Source of the DNA: Gammaproteobacteria bacterium
GTDB taxonomy: Bacteria > Pseudomonadota > Gammaproteobacteria > UBA9214
NCBI GenBank assembly: GCA_029864225.1
Contig: JAOTTU010000014.1
Span: 1 to 21,742 of the forward strand
Reading direction: 5' to 3'
Length of the DNA stretch: 21,742 bases
The notes beneath the pieces are model-generated. The model was not told where the DNA came from. It made no database searches and saw only the letters and a program-made list of their open reading frames with translations. Positions 8,000 through 15,519 of this stretch are shown here, one piece after another. The translations under genes and the position numbers were made by a program. Position 1 is the first letter of the stretch. Each line of letters begins with the position of its first letter.

Positions 8000-9298
8000 A
8001 TGAAAACGACCGAACTGCTGGCGCCCGCCGGCACCCTGAACAATCTGCGCTATGCACTGGCCTACGGCGCCGATGCGGTGTATGCCGGCATGCCCCGCTA
8101 CAGTCTGCGTGTGCGCAACAACGATTTCCATCGCCTCGAGAACCTGGCGCGCGGTATCCGTGAAACTCACGCACGCGGCAAGGCCTTTTACCTCGCCAGC
8201 AACATCCTGCCGCATAACGTCAAGGTGAAGACCTTCCTGGCCGACATGGAACCCGTTATCGCGCTGGATCCCGACGCCCTGATCATGGCGGACCCGGGAC
8301 TGATCCTGATGGTCCGTGAGCGCTGGCCGGAGCTGCCGATCCACCTGTCCGTGCAAGCCAACACCATGAATTTCGCCAGCGTGCGCTTCTGGCAACAACA
8401 GGGTATCGCACGCATCGTGCTGTCACGCGAACTGTCGCTTGACCAGATCGAGGAGATCCGCCAGGAGTGCCCCGACATGGAACTCGAGGTGTTTGTGCAC
8501 GGCGCCCTGTGCGTTGCCTACTCGGGGCGCTGCCTGCTGTCGGGCTATTTCAATCATCGCGATGCCAACCAGGGCACCTGCACCAACTCCTGCCGCTGGG
8601 ATTACAAGGTCAGGCCGGCCGGCGAGGACATCAGCGGCGACATCCATCCCCTGGCAGCCGGCACGGCGAACAGCTCATCTCCGGTCTACCTGCTGGAGGA
8701 AGCCAAGCGCCCGGGCGAACTCATGCCGATAGAGGAGGACGAGCACGGCACCTATATCATGAACTCCCGCGACCTGCGGGCGCTTGAGCATGTCGAACGG
8801 CTGGTCAGGATCGGCGTGGAGAGCCTCAAGATCGAGGGGCGCACCAAGTCGTATTACTACGTAGCCCGCACCACGCAGGTGTACCGCCAGGCCATCGACG
8901 ATGCCGCGGCGGGACGCCCGTTCGATGCCCGGCTGCTGGGCTCGCTGGAAAACCTGTCGAACCGCGGTTACACCGACGGCTTCCTGCAACGTCACCCTGA
9001 TCACGAATACCAGAACTACCTCGAGAGCTGCTCGACCAGCACGCGGCAACGCTTCGTCGGGGAACTGACAGGTTATGACCGGGAAAACGGCATGGCGCAC
9101 GTGACGGTAAAGAACAAGTTCGCCGTCGGTGATGAAATGGAACTGGTGCTACCCTGCGGCAATCGTACCTTCCGCCTTGCCGACATGCGCGACATGGAAG
9201 GCAATCGCATGCAGGAAGCACCCGGGGGCGGCTACCGGGTGCAGATCCCGCTTGACGGCCCGGTGCCTGAAATGGGCCTGCTGGCACGCCGGCTGTAA
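8000..9298 (+). CDS. trhP: tRNA hydroxylation protein TrhP (YegQ), U32 family
   Basis: The sequence follows E. coli YegQ/TrhP closely, including AGTLNNLRYALAYGADAVYAG, RYSLRVRNNDF, HLSVQAN, IVLSRELSL, HGTYIMNSRDLRA and SLKIEGRTKS. TrhP works with prephenate-derived chemistry in prephenate-dependent formation of 5-hydroxyuridine at tRNA position 34. Four cysteines in the U32 spacing CX6CX15CX3C (Cys171, 178, 194, 198) are expected to hold an Fe-S cluster. The 432-residue length is near the E. coli 453. The ATG at 8000 fits the family N-terminus (MKTTELLAPAG); a longer in-frame start at 7940 is GC-rich filler. The shared upstream region with an FNR-like box may affect expression. Confidence 0.93.
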   Translation: MKTTELLAPAGTLNNLRYALAYGADAVYAGMPRYSLRVRNNDFHRLENLARGIRETHARGKAFYLASNILPHNVKVKTFLADMEPVIALDPDALIMADPGLILMVRERWPELPIHLSVQANTMNFASVRFWQQQGIARIVLSRELSLDQIEEIRQECPDMELEVFVHGALCVAYSGRCLLSGYFNHRDANQGTCTNSCRWDYKVRPAGEDISGDIHPLAAGTANSSSPVYLLEEAKRPGELMPIEEDEHGTYIMNSRDLRALEHVERLVRIGVESLKIEGRTKSYYYVARTTQVYRQAIDDAAAGRPFDARLLGSLENLSNRGYTDGFLQRHPDHEYQNYLESCSTSTRQRFVGELTGYDRENGMAHVTVKNKFAVGDEMELVLPCGNRTFRLADMRDMEGNRMQEAPGGGYRVQIPLDGPVPEMGLLARRL

Positions 9299-9364
9299 CA
9301 GCACCCACCCGCTGCACACTGCCCGTTCTTGCCCGAACCGGGAGCGTAAATTTGCACTTCCCGC

Positions 9365-9394
9365 GCGACATTTGTTCCACGCTGTGTTTATACT
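9365..9394 (+). promoter_or_regulatory. Candidate sigma-70 promoter of the OmpA-type gene
   Basis: GCGACA (9365-9370), 18-bp spacer, TATACT (9389-9394). Each hexamer is a good partial match (4/6 and 5/6). It would start transcription near 9401, leaving a leader of about 97 nt. No other promoter is evident in the 199-bp gap after trhP. Confidence 0.4.
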
Positions 9395-9497
9395 TGAAGT
9401 TATATGGCTGCAAGAACGACCGCTGTGTGGTTTGCGGCCAGGCCCGGACCAGCCGCATCGGTAGCATCAACAGATAACAACAAAGCGGGTGTAGCGC

Positions 9498-11360
9498 ATG
9501 AATCACAATACCCTGAAGGCAATCCTTGTCAGCCTCTACCTGATTATTCCTGCCAGCACATCGGCCTGGACCGGGGAATCAGCAACCGCCCCACCCTCCG
9601 GTCAGTTCACTCAAACACCCGGGTACTATCCCGCCACGCCCGGTTACTATCCCGCCACGCCCGGGCACGGCTATGCCCCCGCGGAAGTGCCACGCAGCGA
9701 CTGGAACAGCGGCCGCAGGCATTACCCGACACCGTGGTCGGCACCACCTTATGGTACCCATCAGCCCGCGCCCACACCCCGCATGCAGACTCGGCAAATC
9801 AGACCGCCGTATCAGCCTGCAGACAGGGCCGATGCCGTGCGGGCACGCCTGCAAGCGGATCTGGATACCCGCCGTGCCGAACTCAACGCCGCACGCGAAG
9901 AGCTGCAGCAGACCCGGGCCCTGCTGGAAGATGCCGAAGCAGCACTCGACCGGGTGTTTGACGAATACCACCAGGCCCACGCCGGCAATAAAGTCCTCGA
10001 CGCCGAACTGGCCACGGCCCTGGCCGAGCGGGACAGCGCCCGGGAGCACGAGACCGAGTTGGCCATCGAGTTGCTGGCCGCGGAGAAGCAGCTGGACCAG
10101 GCCTCAAAACGCCTCGAACAGCTGGAAAAGCGTGCCCTGGCGCACACGGATGAGCGTGCCGAACGGGAGCTGCTGCTGGCGGACCGTGAGGCACAACTGG
10201 CCGAGCTCTCGGAACGCCTCGAACAGCTGGAAAAGCGTGCCCTGGCGCACACGGATGAGCGTGCCGAACGGGAGCTGCTGCTGGCGGGCCGTGAGGCACA
10301 ACTGGCCGAGTGCTCGGAACACCTCGAACAGCTGGAAAAGCGTGTCCTGGCCTACACGGATGAGCGTGCCGAACGGGAACAGCTGCTGGCGGGCCGTGAG
10401 ACACAACTGGCCGAGTGCTCGCAGCACCTCGAACAGCTGGAAAAGCGTGCCCTGGCCTACACGGATGAGCGTGCCGAACGGGATCGGCTACTGGCGGAGC
10501 GTGAGTCACAACTGGCCAAGCTTGAGGCCCTCGTGGAATCCAGGAACACTGAAGCCAGCGGCTTGCGTAACGAGTTGGATGCGCTCAAGCAGCAGCTTGC
10601 CCTGACGAGAACCGAGGTACAGGCCGCCGCCGAGGCCCTGACCCAGGCACAAAACGAAACAGCTGCGGCACGCACACAGCGCGATGAACAGAGCACGCGA
10701 CAACAAGCCTGTGAGGTGGAACGGAACACCCTGGCGATCGCACTCGAACAGGAAAGGCGCGCGCACGCCGTCAAACAGCAGGCTGTGAAGACGGCGGAGG
10801 CGGCACATGCTGCCCTGCAGGCCGAGCTGACGGCCTGCAACACCGCACTGGCCGCGGCCGAAGCCGATCTGGCAACAGCGCAGGAGCAGATCGAGACGCT
10901 GGCCGCACCACCCGCGCCGGTCGCGCTTGACAGCGATGCCGATGGCGTCGCTGACAGCGACGACCTCTGCCCGGATTCGCCGCAAGGTACCAGCGTCGGA
11001 CCGACCGGCTGCGCCGGCAACGCACCCGTAATACTGGAAGGTGTCAGCTTCCGCTACAACTCGCAGGAGCTCAGCGCCGAGTCCCACGCCATCCTCGACC
11101 GGGTCGCTGCCATCCTGCGTCAGCAACCGGCACTCAGGCTCGAGGTTGCCGGCCATAGCGACGCCCAGGGCAACCGGGCCTACAACCAGTGGCTGTCCCA
11201 GCAGCGGGCTGCCAGCGTGAGGGACTACCTGGTCAAACAGGGGGTCAACCCGGACAACCTCACGGCACGCGGTTATGGAGCACAACAGCCGATCGACGAC
11301 AACGCCACCCGGGAAGGACTTGCACGCAACCGCCGGGTCGAACTGCGCCGGCTGCCCTGA
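9498..11360 (+). CDS. Secreted coiled-coil OmpA-family protein
   Basis: The 620-residue envelope protein is built in five parts. A signal peptide ends near residue 23 (ASTSA). Next is a Pro/Tyr-rich low-complexity segment with PGYYPAT repeats (about 40-110). A long coiled coil (about 112-470) includes four near-identical 35-residue repeats (205-344) starting RLEQLEKRALAHTDERAER. A thrombospondin-3-like Asp-rich linker follows, DSDADGVADSDDLCPDSP (478 on), of the calcium-binding kind. The C-terminal OmpA domain (about 512-620) has LEVAGHSDAQGNRAYNQWLSQQRA and NRRVELRRLP, the peptidoglycan-binding signature. The likely role is a periplasmic spacer tethered to peptidoglycan through the OmpA domain. 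No lipobox Cys is present, so the N-terminus is not lipidated. The specific function is unknown. Confidence 0.85.
   Translation: MNHNTLKAILVSLYLIIPASTSAWTGESATAPPSGQFTQTPGYYPATPGYYPATPGHGYAPAEVPRSDWNSGRRHYPTPWSAPPYGTHQPAPTPRMQTRQIRPPYQPADRADAVRARLQADLDTRRAELNAAREELQQTRALLEDAEAALDRVFDEYHQAHAGNKVLDAELATALAERDSAREHETELAIELLAAEKQLDQASKRLEQLEKRALAHTDERAERELLLADREAQLAELSERLEQLEKRALAHTDERAERELLLAGREAQLAECSEHLEQLEKRVLAYTDERAEREQLLAGRETQLAECSQHLEQLEKRALAYTDERAERDRLLAERESQLAKLEALVESRNTEASGLRNELDALKQQLALTRTEVQAAAEALTQAQNETAAARTQRDEQSTRQQACEVERNTLAIALEQERRAHAVKQQAVKTAEAAHAALQAELTACNTALAAAEADLATAQEQIETLAAPPAPVALDSDADGVADSDDLCPDSPQGTSVGPTGCAGNAPVILEGVSFRYNSQELSAESHAILDRVAAILRQQPALRLEVAGHSDAQGNRAYNQWLSQQRAASVRDYLVKQGVNPDNLTARGYGAQQPIDDNATREGLARNRRVELRRLP
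9614..9666 (+). repeat. 21-bp tandem repeat encoding PGYYPAT
   Basis: Two nearly perfect 21-bp units (CCCGG[GT]TACTATCCCGCCACG) and a third partial one lie in the Pro/Tyr-rich segment after the signal peptide of the OmpA-type gene. They keep the reading frame. Confidence 0.75.
10110..10529 (+). repeat. Four 105-bp in-frame tandem repeats (35-aa coiled-coil unit)
   Basis: Units begin at 10110, 10215, 10320 and 10425, each opening C[GA]CCTCGAACAGCTGGAAA. The first three units are nearly identical at DNA level and the fourth decays near its end. Each encodes 35 residues, exactly five heptads, so adding or losing a unit lengthens the coiled coil without breaking register or frame. The high nucleotide identity points to recent duplication. 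Confidence 0.95.
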
Positions 11361-11427
11361 ATCGCCGGCTCTCTGCCGGGTATTCCGACGGCTGCCGCCG
11401 TGGCGGGGACGGCCGCGGCACGCCAGC

Positions 11428-12114
11428 TCAGTGCAGGGTCGAGGTATCCGCCCGCCTGTCCTGTTCCTGCCGCAGCGGAACGAAGGCAACACCCAGGATA
11501 TCGCGGGTATGGGTCCCCCCGCCGGCATCTTTTTCCACCAGCATCAACTCCTGGTGCATATAGGGCAGACCAACCGGAATGACCAGCCGACCCCCGGGCC
11601 GGAGCTGCTCGACCAGCGCCGGCGGGATATGCGCGGCCGCGGCCGTGACGATGATCCCGTCATAGGGGGCATGCTCGGGCCAGCCTGCGTAGCCGTTACC
11701 GATACGGTACTCGATGTTGGTGTAGTCGAGCGCCCGCAGGCGCTCTGCCGAGTCCTCGCCCAGTTCACTGACGAGCTCTATGGTGTATACCTTGCGGGCG
11801 AGCTGCGCCAGCACCGCCGTCTGGTAGCCGGAACCGGTACCGACCTCCAGTACCGCATGTTCCGGCTGAAGCTGCAACAGGTCGGTCATCAGCGCTACGA
11901 TGTAGGGCTGGGATATGGTCTGACCGTGACCGATAGGTAGCGGGCCGTTGTCATAGGCCAGGGGCCTCAGGTTGGGCGGAACGAATTGCTCACGCGGCAC
12001 CTTGCCCATTGCCGTCATCACCCGCGGGTCGAGCGCGTCCTTGCCGATCAGGGAGCGGGTGTAGTGCACCTCGTCCTCGATGGTGTCGAGCATGCGTTTG
12101 ACGGCCTTTTTCAT
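11428..12114 (-). CDS. pcm: Protein-L-isoaspartate O-methyltransferase
   Basis: Pcm methylates isoaspartyl residues in damaged proteins using S-adenosylmethionine, starting their repair and releasing S-adenosylhomocysteine. The 228-residue protein has the family signatures VPREQFVPP (39-47), GHGQTISQPYIVALM (62-76) and the SAM-binding motif I LEVGTGSGYQTA (89-100), then DGIIVTAAAAHIPPAL and LRPGGRLVIPVG. The ATG at 12114 has TGGAG a few bases upstream. It starts 23 bp after the ahcY stop, so the two are very likely co-transcribed; AhcY would remove the inhibitory product of Pcm. The C-terminal tail (RQEQDRRADTSTLH) slightly exceeds the usual length. Confidence 0.96.
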   Translation of the reverse strand: MKKAVKRMLDTIEDEVHYTRSLIGKDALDPRVMTAMGKVPREQFVPPNLRPLAYDNGPLPIGHGQTISQPYIVALMTDLLQLQPEHAVLEVGTGSGYQTAVLAQLARKVYTIELVSELGEDSAERLRALDYTNIEYRIGNGYAGWPEHAPYDGIIVTAAAAHIPPALVEQLRPGGRLVIPVGLPYMHQELMLVEKDAGGGTHTRDILGVAFVPLRQEQDRRADTSTLH

Positions 12115-12137
12115 GAAAGCTCCATACCCAATCTTGC

Positions 12138-13403
12138 TCAGGTGCCCTCCTCCCAGGAGGACAGGTAACGCGCCTGTTCATCAGTGAGTTGGTCGATGCG
12201 CAGCCCCATCGCCGCCAGTTTCAGCCGCGCCACCTCCCGGTCGATCTCCGCCGGCACCGCATGCACGCGGTGCTCGAGCCGGCCGTTAGCGGACACCAGG
12301 TGCACGGCACACAGGACCTGGTTGGCGAAACTCATGTCCATGACCGCGGAGGGATGGCCCTCTGCGGCGGCGAGGTTCACCAGCCGGCCTTCGGCCAGCA
12401 GGCGCAGGGTACGGCCGTCGGCCAGCGTGTATTCGTCCACCGAGGGACGCGGGCGGTGACTGGCGACACTCAGTGCCTCGAGTGCGGGGATATTGATCTC
12501 CACATTGAAATGCCCCGAGTTGGCCAGCACGCAACCGTCCTTCATGACCTCCAGGTGCGCCTCGTCGATGACATGCTTGTCGCCGGTGGCCGTGATAATG
12601 AAGTCCGATTGCCCGGCGGCCTCGAGCAGCGACATGACCCGGTAACCGTCCATGGCCGCCTCCAGCGCCCGCAGCGGTTCGACCTCGGTCACGATCACCA
12701 GCGCCCCGTGACCCTTGGCACGCAGTGCAATGCCGCGGCCGCACCAGCCATAGCCGACCACGGTCAAGGTCTTGCCGGCGAGCAGGATATTGGTAGCGCG
12801 GATCACCCCGTCCAGGGTGCTCTGCCCGGTACCGTAGCGGTTATCGAACAAATGCTTGGTCATGGCGTCATTCACCGCCATGACCGGGTAGCGCAACGCA
12901 CCTTCCCGGGCCATGGCACGCAGGCGGATTACACCGGTCGTGGTCTCCTCCGTGCCACCGATCATCGAGGGCAGCAGTTCGGTACGGCGCTTGTGGATTT
13001 CGCTGACCAGATCGGCGCCGTCGTCCATGGTGAGCACGGGGCGATGGTCGAGGGCGGCATCGATATGCCGGTAATAGGTTTCGGTCGACTCGGCCCGAAT
13101 CGCGTGCACGGGGACCCCGTGGCGTTCGACCAGGGCCGCAGCCACATCGTCCTGGGTGCTGAGCGGGTTGCTGGCACACAGCACCAGGTCGGCGCCAGCC
13201 GCCTTGAGGGCGCGCGCCAGGTTGGCGGTCTCGGTGGTGATATGCAGGCAGCCACTCATGCGGATGCCCTGCAGTGGCCGGTCCCGGGAAAAACGCTCGG
13301 CGAGCTGGCGCAGCACGGGCATTTCCTTCCAGGCCCATTCAATCCGCCGGTCTCCCTGCTCCGCCAGGGCGGGGTCCCTGATATCGTACCCGTGCACCTG
13401 CAT
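12138..13403 (-). CDS. ahcY: Adenosylhomocysteinase, short (Thermotoga/archaeal) type
   Basis: AhcY hydrolyses S-adenosylhomocysteine to adenosine and homocysteine with bound NAD. Catalytic and substrate residues are in place: His54 (CLHITTETA), Asp128 (MDDGAD), Glu153 (GGTEETTTGV), Lys183 and Asp187 (KHLFDNRYGTGQS). The Rossmann motif is VVGYGWCGRGIALRA (about 215-229), followed by NSGHFNVEI. At 421 residues it lacks the roughly 40-residue insert of the long proteobacterial form and ends in TDEQARYLSSWEEGT instead of the usual Lys/Tyr-rich tail. That matches Thermotoga and archaeal enzymes, some of which prefer related substrates such as S-inosylhomocysteine. The start at 13403 has CAGGAGCGG upstream. 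A good promoter and a structured repeat lie in its leader. Confidence 0.95.
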   Translation of the reverse strand: MQVHGYDIRDPALAEQGDRRIEWAWKEMPVLRQLAERFSRDRPLQGIRMSGCLHITTETANLARALKAAGADLVLCASNPLSTQDDVAAALVERHGVPVHAIRAESTETYYRHIDAALDHRPVLTMDDGADLVSEIHKRRTELLPSMIGGTEETTTGVIRLRAMAREGALRYPVMAVNDAMTKHLFDNRYGTGQSTLDGVIRATNILLAGKTLTVVGYGWCGRGIALRAKGHGALVIVTEVEPLRALEAAMDGYRVMSLLEAAGQSDFIITATGDKHVIDEAHLEVMKDGCVLANSGHFNVEINIPALEALSVASHRPRPSVDEYTLADGRTLRLLAEGRLVNLAAAEGHPSAVMDMSFANQVLCAVHLVSANGRLEHRVHAVPAEIDREVARLKLAAMGLRIDQLTDEQARYLSSWEEGT

Positions 13404-13433
13404 CGTGGTCCGCTCCTGTTCACCCTACCTGTT

Positions 13434-13508
13434 AAGGAAGGCCTGATTAACTCATCTTGCGTCATTCCGGCGAAGGCCGAAATGACGGCTTGATCAGACT
13501 TTCCTTAA
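13434..13508 (-). repeat. Dispersed palindromic element, copy A (ahcY leader)
   Basis: About 75 bp, read on the minus strand. Imperfect terminal inverted repeats, AAGGAAAGTCTGATCAA and TTAATCAGGCCTTCCTT, can pair at 15 of 17 positions. Inside is a hairpin CGTCATTTCGGC-CTTC-GCCGGAATGACG, a 12-bp stem with one G:U. It matches copy B (15848-15930) at the outer arms and inner stem; only the loop differs. It has no coding role. It resembles a MITE or REP-like element, and lies 30 bp before the ahcY start codon. Confidence 0.85.
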
Positions 13509-13509
13509 A

Positions 13510-13538
13510 AGTATATGTATAGAATGCGGTGCTGTCGG
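13510..13538 (-). promoter_or_regulatory. Candidate sigma-70 promoter of ahcY-pcm
   Basis: On the minus strand, CCGACA (13538-13533), a 17-bp spacer and TATACT (13515-13510) match the consensus at 4/6 and 5/6 with ideal spacing. Transcription would start near 13503, so the whole palindromic copy A would be the 5' end of the ahcY mRNA. Confidence 0.5.
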
Positions 13539-13580
13539 CGGCAGATCCGATTATTTGCAGATGTTTTTCCTGCCAAGCCC

Positions 13581-13832
13581 TTAATGCGCTTCGGTCTTCA
13601 ACACCTTGCAGCGACTGCAGCGGTACACCGTCACCAGGCGTCCCTGCCTGAGGTCGAACTGCCTTTTCTTGTCAATTAGCCAGTTGTGAAAGCCCGCTCT
13701 GCACAGCGTCTTGCCCCGGGCCTTGTCCGCGGCCTTCGGCTTTTTGAAGTGGACTAGCTCACCCGTATCCTCACCCCGGTTTGCCTGTCTCAGGCATGCT
13801 GCCCGGCGACCCAGCCGGAAGACCAGGCCCAT
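13581..13832 (-). CDS. Small Cys-rich (putative zinc-ribbon) protein, start uncertain
   Basis: The conserved-looking core is the C-terminal 45 residues, GKTLCRAGFHNWLIDKKRQF followed by a basic stretch and VYRCSRCKVLKTEAH. One C...H pair plus CSRC could form a small zinc ribbon. I have an impression of short gammaproteobacterial hypothetical proteins with this pattern, but cannot name a family. The first in-frame ATG (13832) lies inside the end of yhiN (43-base overlap) and has no good ribosome-binding site; no ATG, GTG or TTG occurs closer. The true product may be shorter with a rare start such as CTG, or translationally coupled to yhiN. Function unknown. Confidence 0.55.
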   Translation of the reverse strand: MGLVFRLGRRAACLRQANRGEDTGELVHFKKPKAADKARGKTLCRAGFHNWLIDKKRQFDLRQGRLVTVYRCSRCKVLKTEAH

Positions 13833-14974
13833 TGAAAGTTGAATCCCCCGAGATGTCCGGTAACATCGACCACCTCGCCAATGAAATAAAGCCCCGGGCG
13901 GGTCTTGCACTCCATGGTCTGCGAAGACAGCTCGCGGGTATCGACACCACCGAGGGTGACCTCGGCCGTGCGATAGCCCTCGGTTCCCGCCGGCCTGAGC
14001 ACCCAGTTGCCGAGGTGTCCGGCGATATCCTTCAGAAACTTGTCGGGCAGCTCCGCCAGTGGCGTCTGTGCCCGGTCAGGCCACCACAGCGCCTCGAGTT
14101 CCTTCACCAGCTTCATGGGCAAGTACCCCGCCAGCTGCGTACGCAGCACCGCTCTCGGCCTGTCCTGCTTGAATGATATGAGCAGGTCGGCAATCGCCAG
14201 GTCGGGCAGCAGGTCCAGTTGCAGTGGCTCTCCCGGTTGCCAGTAACTGGACAACTGCAATACCGCCGGACCACTCAGGCCGCGGTGGGTGAACAGAATG
14301 TCGTCGACGAAGGACCCGGCGGCAGATCTGACGCGGGCGCGCAGCGATACACCCGACAGTCGCGCCGACAGCTCCCCGAGGGCGCCGCTGAAGGTCAGCG
14401 GGACCAGCCCGGCGCGCAGCGGCTGGAGCCTGAGGCCGAACTGCCGGGCAAGCGTGTAACCGAAGTCAGAACCACCCAGGGAAGGGACCGACAGCCCCCC
14501 GGAGGCGACCACCAGCGCCCCGGCCGCGAAGGCTCCCTGGCTGGTCTCCAGCCGGAAGCCGTCGGCGCCGGCAAGCGATACCACCGCGCAGTTGCGACGG
14601 ATGTCCACACCGGCGCGGGCGCATTCGTCCAGCAGCATCGCCAGTATCTGCTTCGATGAAAGATCACAGAACAGTTGCCCGCTTGACTTTTCGTGGTAGG
14701 CGATACCGTGCTTCTCCACCAGCGCAATGAAGTCGTGCTGGGTATAGCGGCTCAACGCCGATTTGCAGAAATGCGGATTGGCGGACAGAAAACGCTCCGG
14801 CGTCACCTGCAGGTTGGTGAAATTACAGCGCCCGCCGCCGGACATGAGAATCTTCTTGCCGACCTTGTTGGCGCGTTCCAGCACCAGCACCCGGCGGCCG
14901 CGCTGCCCGGCGGTCAGTGCGCACATCAAGCCCGCGGCACCGCCGCCAATCACGATCACGTCGTAGTTTTGCAT
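13790..14974 (-). CDS. yhiN: HI0933/YhiN family FAD-dependent oxidoreductase
   Basis: The 394-residue flavoprotein belongs to the HI0933 (BaiN/YhiN-like) family. It opens with a Rossmann FAD motif, VIVIGGGAAGLMCALTAG (6-23), followed by KVGKKILMSGGGRCNFTN, the family signature. The middle has VVASGGLSVPSLGGSDFG and FTHRGLSGPAVLQLSSYW. The C-terminus has GLYFIGEVVDVTGHLGGFNFQWAWSSGWVAG, which closes the FAD site. The cellular substrate is not established for most members. It is complete and of usual length (about 395-400). It starts 28 bp after the ychJ stop and its end overlaps the small Cys-rich gene, so the three probably form one operon. Confidence 0.94.
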   Translation of the reverse strand: MQNYDVIVIGGGAAGLMCALTAGQRGRRVLVLERANKVGKKILMSGGGRCNFTNLQVTPERFLSANPHFCKSALSRYTQHDFIALVEKHGIAYHEKSSGQLFCDLSSKQILAMLLDECARAGVDIRRNCAVVSLAGADGFRLETSQGAFAAGALVVASGGLSVPSLGGSDFGYTLARQFGLRLQPLRAGLVPLTFSGALGELSARLSGVSLRARVRSAAGSFVDDILFTHRGLSGPAVLQLSSYWQPGEPLQLDLLPDLAIADLLISFKQDRPRAVLRTQLAGYLPMKLVKELEALWWPDRAQTPLAELPDKFLKDIAGHLGNWVLRPAGTEGYRTAEVTLGGVDTRELSSQTMECKTRPGLYFIGEVVDVTGHLGGFNFQWAWSSGWVAGQHA

Positions 14975-15002
14975 CGCTCATGCCGCGGCGATAGCCGCTG
15001 AC

Positions 15003-15401
15003 TTATTTCGCAACCCGAGGGCTTGCACCATCGACATAGAACCAGCGACCGTCGTGTTTCAGGAAGCGACTGACCTCGTGCAGGCGCACGGCCCGGCCCC
15101 CGATCCTGAAGCGCGCAACGAACTCGACGGTTCCGGTAAGGTCATTGCTGCCGCCCCCCGCACTGGCGAGGATCTTCAGACCCAGCCAGCGGGCAGCCGG
15201 ATCCGGGTCCAGTGCCGCCGGCCGGGTCGTGGCATGCCAGGTCTCCAGCAGGTAGGCCGCGTCGTTCAGGACAAAGGCGGTGTAGCGCGAGCGCATCAGG
15301 GCCTCGGCCGTGGCGGGAACGGCCGCGTGCGCGTGAAACGGTCCGCAACAGGCAGTATATTCTCTGGCGGACCCACAGGGGCACAATGGTTCTGCAGGCA
15401 T
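15003..15401 (-). CDS. ychJ: YchJ family protein (UPF0225, SEC-C motif)
   Basis: The 132-residue protein begins with a SEC-C type zinc motif, CPCGSAREYTACCGPFH (Cys7, 9, 18, 19), followed by the YchJ-like NTF2-fold region: ALMRSRYTAFVLNDAAYLLETWHATTRP, WLGLKIL, GTVEFVARFRIGG and LHEVSRFLKHDGRWFYVDG. The biochemical function is unknown. E. coli YchJ carries a second SEC-C motif at its C-terminus; this one ends VDGASPRVAK without it, as in many shorter homologues. It is first in an apparent ychJ-yhiN operon and divergent from the DUF2288 gene. Confidence 0.9.
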   Translation of the reverse strand: MPAEPLCPCGSAREYTACCGPFHAHAAVPATAEALMRSRYTAFVLNDAAYLLETWHATTRPAALDPDPAARWLGLKILASAGGGSNDLTGTVEFVARFRIGGRAVRLHEVSRFLKHDGRWFYVDGASPRVAK

Positions 15402-15481
15402 GGTTTCCCCGGTGACAGGTAGCGCAGGATGGTCCGGAAAACCGGATGCTCCATGCGGGAACCGGCCCTGATCCGGTCACG

Positions 15482-15487
15482 TATAAT
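15482..15487 (+). promoter_or_regulatory. Consensus -10 hexamer upstream of the DUF2288 gene
   Basis: A perfect TATAAT lies 32 bp before the DUF2288 start in a GC-rich surround. No convincing -35 is found at 16-18 bp, so an activator would be expected. Two small inverted repeats (TCCGG-AAAA-CCGGA, 15433-15446; ACCGG...CCGGT, 15461-15477) lie just upstream. Confidence 0.35.
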
Positions 15488-15519
15488 CTGGCCATTCAGC
15501 ACATCCGGGTAGACGCATC

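Noticed and set aside
9883..10509. A repetitive minus-strand ORF (RHAHPC...GHAFPAVRG repeats)
   Set aside because: Its repeats are just the 105-bp DNA repeats of the OmpA-type gene read on the other strand; no start site or signal supports it.
10110..10529. CRISPR-like array
   Set aside because: The units are 105 bp, directly adjacent without spacers, and in frame with a coiled coil.
10506..11528. A 340-codon minus-strand ORF opposite the OmpA domain
   Set aside because: It overlaps the OmpA domain and the end of pcm and has no recognisable family features.
12189..13493. A 434-codon plus-strand ORF opposite ahcY
   Set aside because: It is the antisense shadow of a well-matched ahcY in a GC-rich gene; its translation is rich in His, Gln and Gly with no recognisable domain.
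13404..13580. SAH riboswitch upstream of ahcY
   Set aside because: I looked for the conserved G/C-rich SAH-binding core and did not find it; the leader is occupied by the palindromic element.
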